From Anaerolineaceae bacterium (GTDB lineage: Bacteria > Chloroflexota > Anaerolineae > Aggregatilineales > Phototrophicaceae), in the NCBI GenBank assembly GCA_016124855.1, contig WGMX01000028.1, forward strand, positions 248,001 to 312,000: a stretch of 64,000 bases of DNA, in the 5' to 3' direction. Positions 61,496 through 64,000 of the stretch are shown here, piece after piece (the first letter of the stretch is position 1; every line of letters starts with the position of its first letter). Below the pieces are notes generated by a model. That model searched no databases. It worked only from the letters and a program-made list of their open reading frames with translations, and was not told the origin of the DNA. The translations under genes were made by a program, and so were the position numbers.

Positions 61496-61932
61496 AATTG
61501 TGGTGGGGCTGAATCGAAGAAAAGTGCCCACCAAAGCTGCCATTTGGGTGGTTCTGGCGGCGTAGTTTGAACAACTGCTTGCTGAACAACCTCGGGAGTC
61601 GCTTCGGCAGCGCGTTGTGAACCAACTGGAATCACTAGATGTTCACCGGGAAGCAGCATTTTGCCCTCATCCCGCGCCCAACTTTCCACATAATCATCAC
61701 TTTGGACATAGTCACGCTCACGGGTCAAATCAGCTTGATCTTTTTCGAGTTGGGCAATATCAGTCGTCAACTGATTGTATGTCTGTTGCAGTGGCTGTCC
61801 GGCGCTAAACAGGCGGGTGAAATTGAGACCTAAGATCAACCCGATAGCCAAAATTGCAGCGAACATGATTTGTAAGCCGGAAAGTTGACTGGTACGTTTG
61901 CGTTCCTGCCGTTTAGGTTTCTCATCGACCAT
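61492..61932 (-). CDS. septum formation initiator (FtsB/DivIC-like) protein
   Basis: 146 residues: a basic cytosolic N-terminus, one membrane helix (about 22-42), a short coiled coil (LQQTYNQLTTDIAQLEKDQADLTRERDYV, in pieces), and YVESWARDEGKMLLPGEHLVIPV, the FtsB/DivIC ending. A Pro-rich tail follows. Acts at the division site with FtsL and FtsQ/DivIB. Converges on ygfZ with a 4-bp overlap. Confidence 0.88.
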   Translation of the reverse strand: MVDEKPKRQERKRTSQLSGLQIMFAAILAIGLILGLNFTRLFSAGQPLQQTYNQLTTDIAQLEKDQADLTRERDYVQSDDYVESWARDEGKMLLPGEHLVIPVGSQRAAEATPEVVQQAVVQTTPPEPPKWQLWWALFFDSAPPQF

Positions 61933-61989
61933 CGAAACCGAACCTCAACTTACATCTTTTATTAACATGATAGCGCAGGAATGGGGAAA

Positions 61990-62012
61990 TAAAAACCCGG
62001 TTTATACCGGGC
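61990..62012 (-). terminator. terminator of the tRNA-Leu gene
   Basis: On the minus strand CCCGG-TATAAA-CCGGG followed by TTTTTATTT (stem 61996-62000 and 62007-62011). It begins 6 bp past the tRNA 3' end. Confidence 0.88.
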
Positions 62013-62017
62013 TAATG

Positions 62018-62101
<84 letters not shown>

Positions 62102-62288
62102 TTGGAGTGGATGATATGGTAGCAGAACTCCCCTGACTGTCAACACCTACTTTGTTCAAATTATGTACAATAAGCCAGCAGAGTAAGTCCAATTTGCGTC
62201 ATAAAAATCAAGATGAGAGTCTTCTATTTTACTAAATGTGCGATTGCCCTACTCTCTTGAACGGTTCAGGAAATGGCATCAGCAACCA

Positions 62289-62297
62289 TGATATAAT
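62289..62297 (+). promoter_or_regulatory. possible extended -10 promoter for the secreted hydrolase gene
   Basis: TGATATAAT is a TGn-TATAAT extended -10 element 43 bp upstream of the ATG at 62340. No good -35 is seen. The rest of 62102-62288 contains nothing I can support. Confidence 0.35.
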
Positions 62298-62339
62298 CCG
62301 CATCTGGACGCATATGAGATAGGTCAGCAGGCACAGCCA

Positions 62340-64000
62340 ATGAGACGAACCCATATTTATTTCACAGCCTTTTTTGCATTCGTTTTATTCGTCGGTCTAC
62401 CGATTCTTACTTCTGCACAATCAAACGCTGTGACGGCCGAGGCAGTGGGACAAGCAAACCTGCGTTCCACAACAGATGTGAATGGCGATTTGCTAGGTGA
62501 AATTAAATCCGGGACACGTTATCCCGTTTTAGGTCGCAGTCAGTTTTATCCTTGGTATTTACTTGGTGATCCAGACACTCAGCAGCCGATTGGTTGGGTT
62601 TACGCTGATCTGGTTACAGTCGTGGGAAATGTCAATACATTACCGTATAGCGAAGTGGTCATTAGTAATGTGCCCGCAACTTTGACACCTGAGCCATCGC
62701 TGACACCTGATTCGAGTACTGGGATTAGTGCCACCAACAGCCTCATACCCGAAGCGGCGAATGAGGCAGTTGTAACTATAACCGCTACATCAGAACCGCT
62801 GAGCGGCGTTATAGGTGTCGCACAGGCTGAAATCAATATTCGGTACGGCCCCAGTGTAGATTACCCGCGAATCGGTGTAGGGGAAGCTGGCGAAAAATAT
62901 GAAATCACAGGCCGCCACAGTCAATTTCCTTGGATCCAAATCCGGTATCCCGCCGCGCCAAATGGCTATGGTTGGGTTGCTAATGACTTATTACAGGTAC
63001 AAGGCAATATCTATAATGTGCCAGTTATTACACAACTTTCCTTTAATTTACCGACGTTGACTCCTACGCCTCCCGTTGTATTGGCTAGCCATCTGCTCGA
63101 AAGTTCACCGGTTGTCATTAGTCCAGCATTTCAGGCACTTGGCGATAATTTGTGGGGGATGATGCTCAACGCAGGTTTTGCGCCTGAAACCAGTACACTG
63201 GCAGCGCTATTTGTGATGAACCTCAAGACTAATGAGGCGCTGACATTTGGCAATAACATTGCGTTCAGCGGGATGAGCCTAAATAAGATCGCGATTTTGA
63301 CAGCACTTTATGGCAGCTTCCAAGGGCCTCCTGACGAAGAAACAGCGCTTAACATCGCATATATGATGGTTTGCAGCGAAAACAGTGCGTCTAATGCATT
63401 ACTGCGCGAACTCGGAAACGGCGATGAATATGCCGGTGCGGCAAAAGTGACCGAGATGTTGCAAAAACTAGGTTTGGGCAACATGTTCATTATTGCCCCA
63501 TTCAAAGTGCCAAACGCAACACCTGCTCCCGTACGTGCGCCGACGACGAATGCTGATCAGACCCGCGCGCTACCTGATTATTCCAATCAGCTCACGGTTG
63601 ATAATATGGGATGGCTACTGGCTAGTATTTATCAGTGTGCTAACACAGGTGATGGAGCACTTATGACCAAGCTGCCGGGGCAATTCACGGCGCAGAAGTG
63701 CCGCCAAATGCTGAATATCATGAGTGATAATAACCTTGGCGAACCCCTGATGATGAGCGCTGGCGTGCCACCGAATACACGAGTTGCCCATAAGCACGGA
63801 TATATAGATGATACACACGGGAATGCAGGGATCGTCTTTTCGCCGGGTGGTGACTATGTGCTGGTGGTTGCAATGCATGGCCCAGTATGGTTGGAGGCCA
63901 CTAATACGTTTCCTTTGATTAGTGACCTCTCGCGTACTGTATATAACTACCTAAATCCGACAGCGACCGATGATGCTAACCTTCCATGGTCTATCGCAGG
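62340..64000 (+). CDS. secreted SH3b domain and serine hydrolase (penicillin-binding/beta-lactamase-like) protein, cut by window end
   Basis: 553 codons to the window edge, frame open throughout. Signal peptide about 1-26 (FAFVLFVGLPILTSAQS). Two bacterial SH3 domains at about 30-100 and 155-222 (both with the NxRxxx...G and GWVxxDL patterns), typical for binding cell wall peptides. Then a serine hydrolase domain: SLNK (SxxK nucleophile), SEN near 345, and KHG as the KTG-like box near 500. The class A beta-lactamase Glu166 region (ExxLN) is not evident, so a D-Ala-D-Ala peptidase-type or other hydrolase is more likely than antibiotic resistance. Thr/Pro linkers separate the parts. Confidence 0.88.
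   Translation, partial: MRRTHIYFTAFFAFVLFVGLPILTSAQSNAVTAEAVGQANLRSTTDVNGDLLGEIKSGTRYPVLGRSQFYPWYLLGDPDTQQPIGWVYADLVTVVGNVNTLPYSEVVISNVPATLTPEPSLTPDSSTGISATNSLIPEAANEAVVTITATSEPLSGVIGVAQAEINIRYGPSVDYPRIGVGEAGEKYEITGRHSQFPWIQIRYPAAPNGYGWVANDLLQVQGNIYNVPVITQLSFNLPTLTPTPPVVLASHLLESSPVVISPAFQALGDNLWGMMLNAGFAPETSTLAALFVMNLKTNEALTFGNNIAFSGMSLNKIAILTALYGSFQGPPDEETALNIAYMMVCSENSASNALLRELGNGDEYAGAAKVTEMLQKLGLGNMFIIAPFKVPNATPAPVRAPTTNADQTRALPDYSNQLTVDNMGWLLASIYQCANTGDGALMTKLPGQFTAQKCRQMLNIMSDNNLGEPLMMSAGVPPNTRVAHKHGYIDDTHGNAGIVFSPGGDYVLVVAMHGPVWLEATNTFPLISDLSRTVYNYLNPTATDDANLPWSIA

Noticed and set aside
62340-64000. Class A beta-lactamase resistance gene
   Set aside because: Key deacylating Glu loop not seen and SH3b domains point to a cell wall hydrolase; resistance function not supported.

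Overview
The window looks like a chromosomal segment from a Chloroflexota bacterium, most likely Anaerolineae or a relative. This is inferred from the combination of F420 cofactor genes, Rieske and LLM enzymes, secreted proteins with TPTPTP-type linkers, and a PA14-bearing Flp-like pilin; no rRNA is present to confirm it. Coding density is high. I see no CRISPR array, no intact insertion sequence and no phage genes.

Layout. 1-5.3 kb (minus strand): start of atpA, proC, an enolase-superfamily racemase/OSBS with a GNAT partner, and an NAD-epimerase. 5.5-7.9 kb (plus): fabF-fabH. 8.1-10.9 kb (plus): a module of secreted DUF5666-type protein, ECF sigma factor and membrane anti-sigma-like LysM protein, closed by a bidirectional terminator. 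10.9-16.0 kb (minus): YugP-type protease, then panC, panB, a DUF2520 reductase, a membrane protein and purine nucleoside phosphorylase. 16.1-18.5 kb (plus): a small protein and a K+ channel with two RCK units. 18.5-29.9 kb (minus): an eight-gene xanthine dehydrogenase-type molybdenum hydroxylase operon with its maturation factors (YqeC-MocA fusion, XdhC) and two uncharacterised genes between the catalytic subunits. 30.4-36.5 kb (minus): ssnA followed by F420 genes (npdG, cofE, nitroreductase, cofD, cofC) and an LLM oxidoreductase. 36.7-50.5 kb (plus): 8-oxoguanine deaminase, adenine deaminase, membrane protein, ygeY, three small enzymes, ygeW, carbamate kinase, two PLP fold-type II enzymes, a glycosyltransferase and hypotheticals. 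50.5-54.9 kb (minus): Rieske oxygenase, a gene-poor repeat-containing stretch, clpP, an IS256-derived fragment, folD. 55.1-64 kb: a 1506-residue Flp-pilin-like surface protein, a guanylate-kinase-like protein, ygfZ, a FtsB/DivIC-like protein, tRNA-Leu(CAG), and a secreted SH3b/serine hydrolase cut by the window end.

How it fits together. About 30 kb is organised around purine breakdown. PunA releases bases; adenine deaminase and 8-oxoguanine deaminase would give hypoxanthine and urate; the Mo-hydroxylase acts on (hypo)xanthine-type substrates; SsnA, YgeY, YgeW and carbamate kinase match the anaerobic urate/2,8-dioxopurine route of E. coli-like and gut anaerobe clusters, which ends in carbamoyl phosphate and ATP. 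YgfK, HyuA and a recognisable YgeX are not in the window; two PLP enzymes beside carbamate kinase are candidates for the YgeX role. ssnA also heads the F420 gene run, so purine catabolism and F420 genes may be co-transcribed. The most interesting unexplained items are the nucleoside-phosphorylase-like 585-residue protein inside the xdh operon, the giant pilin-like protein, and the DUF5666/ECF/LysM module.
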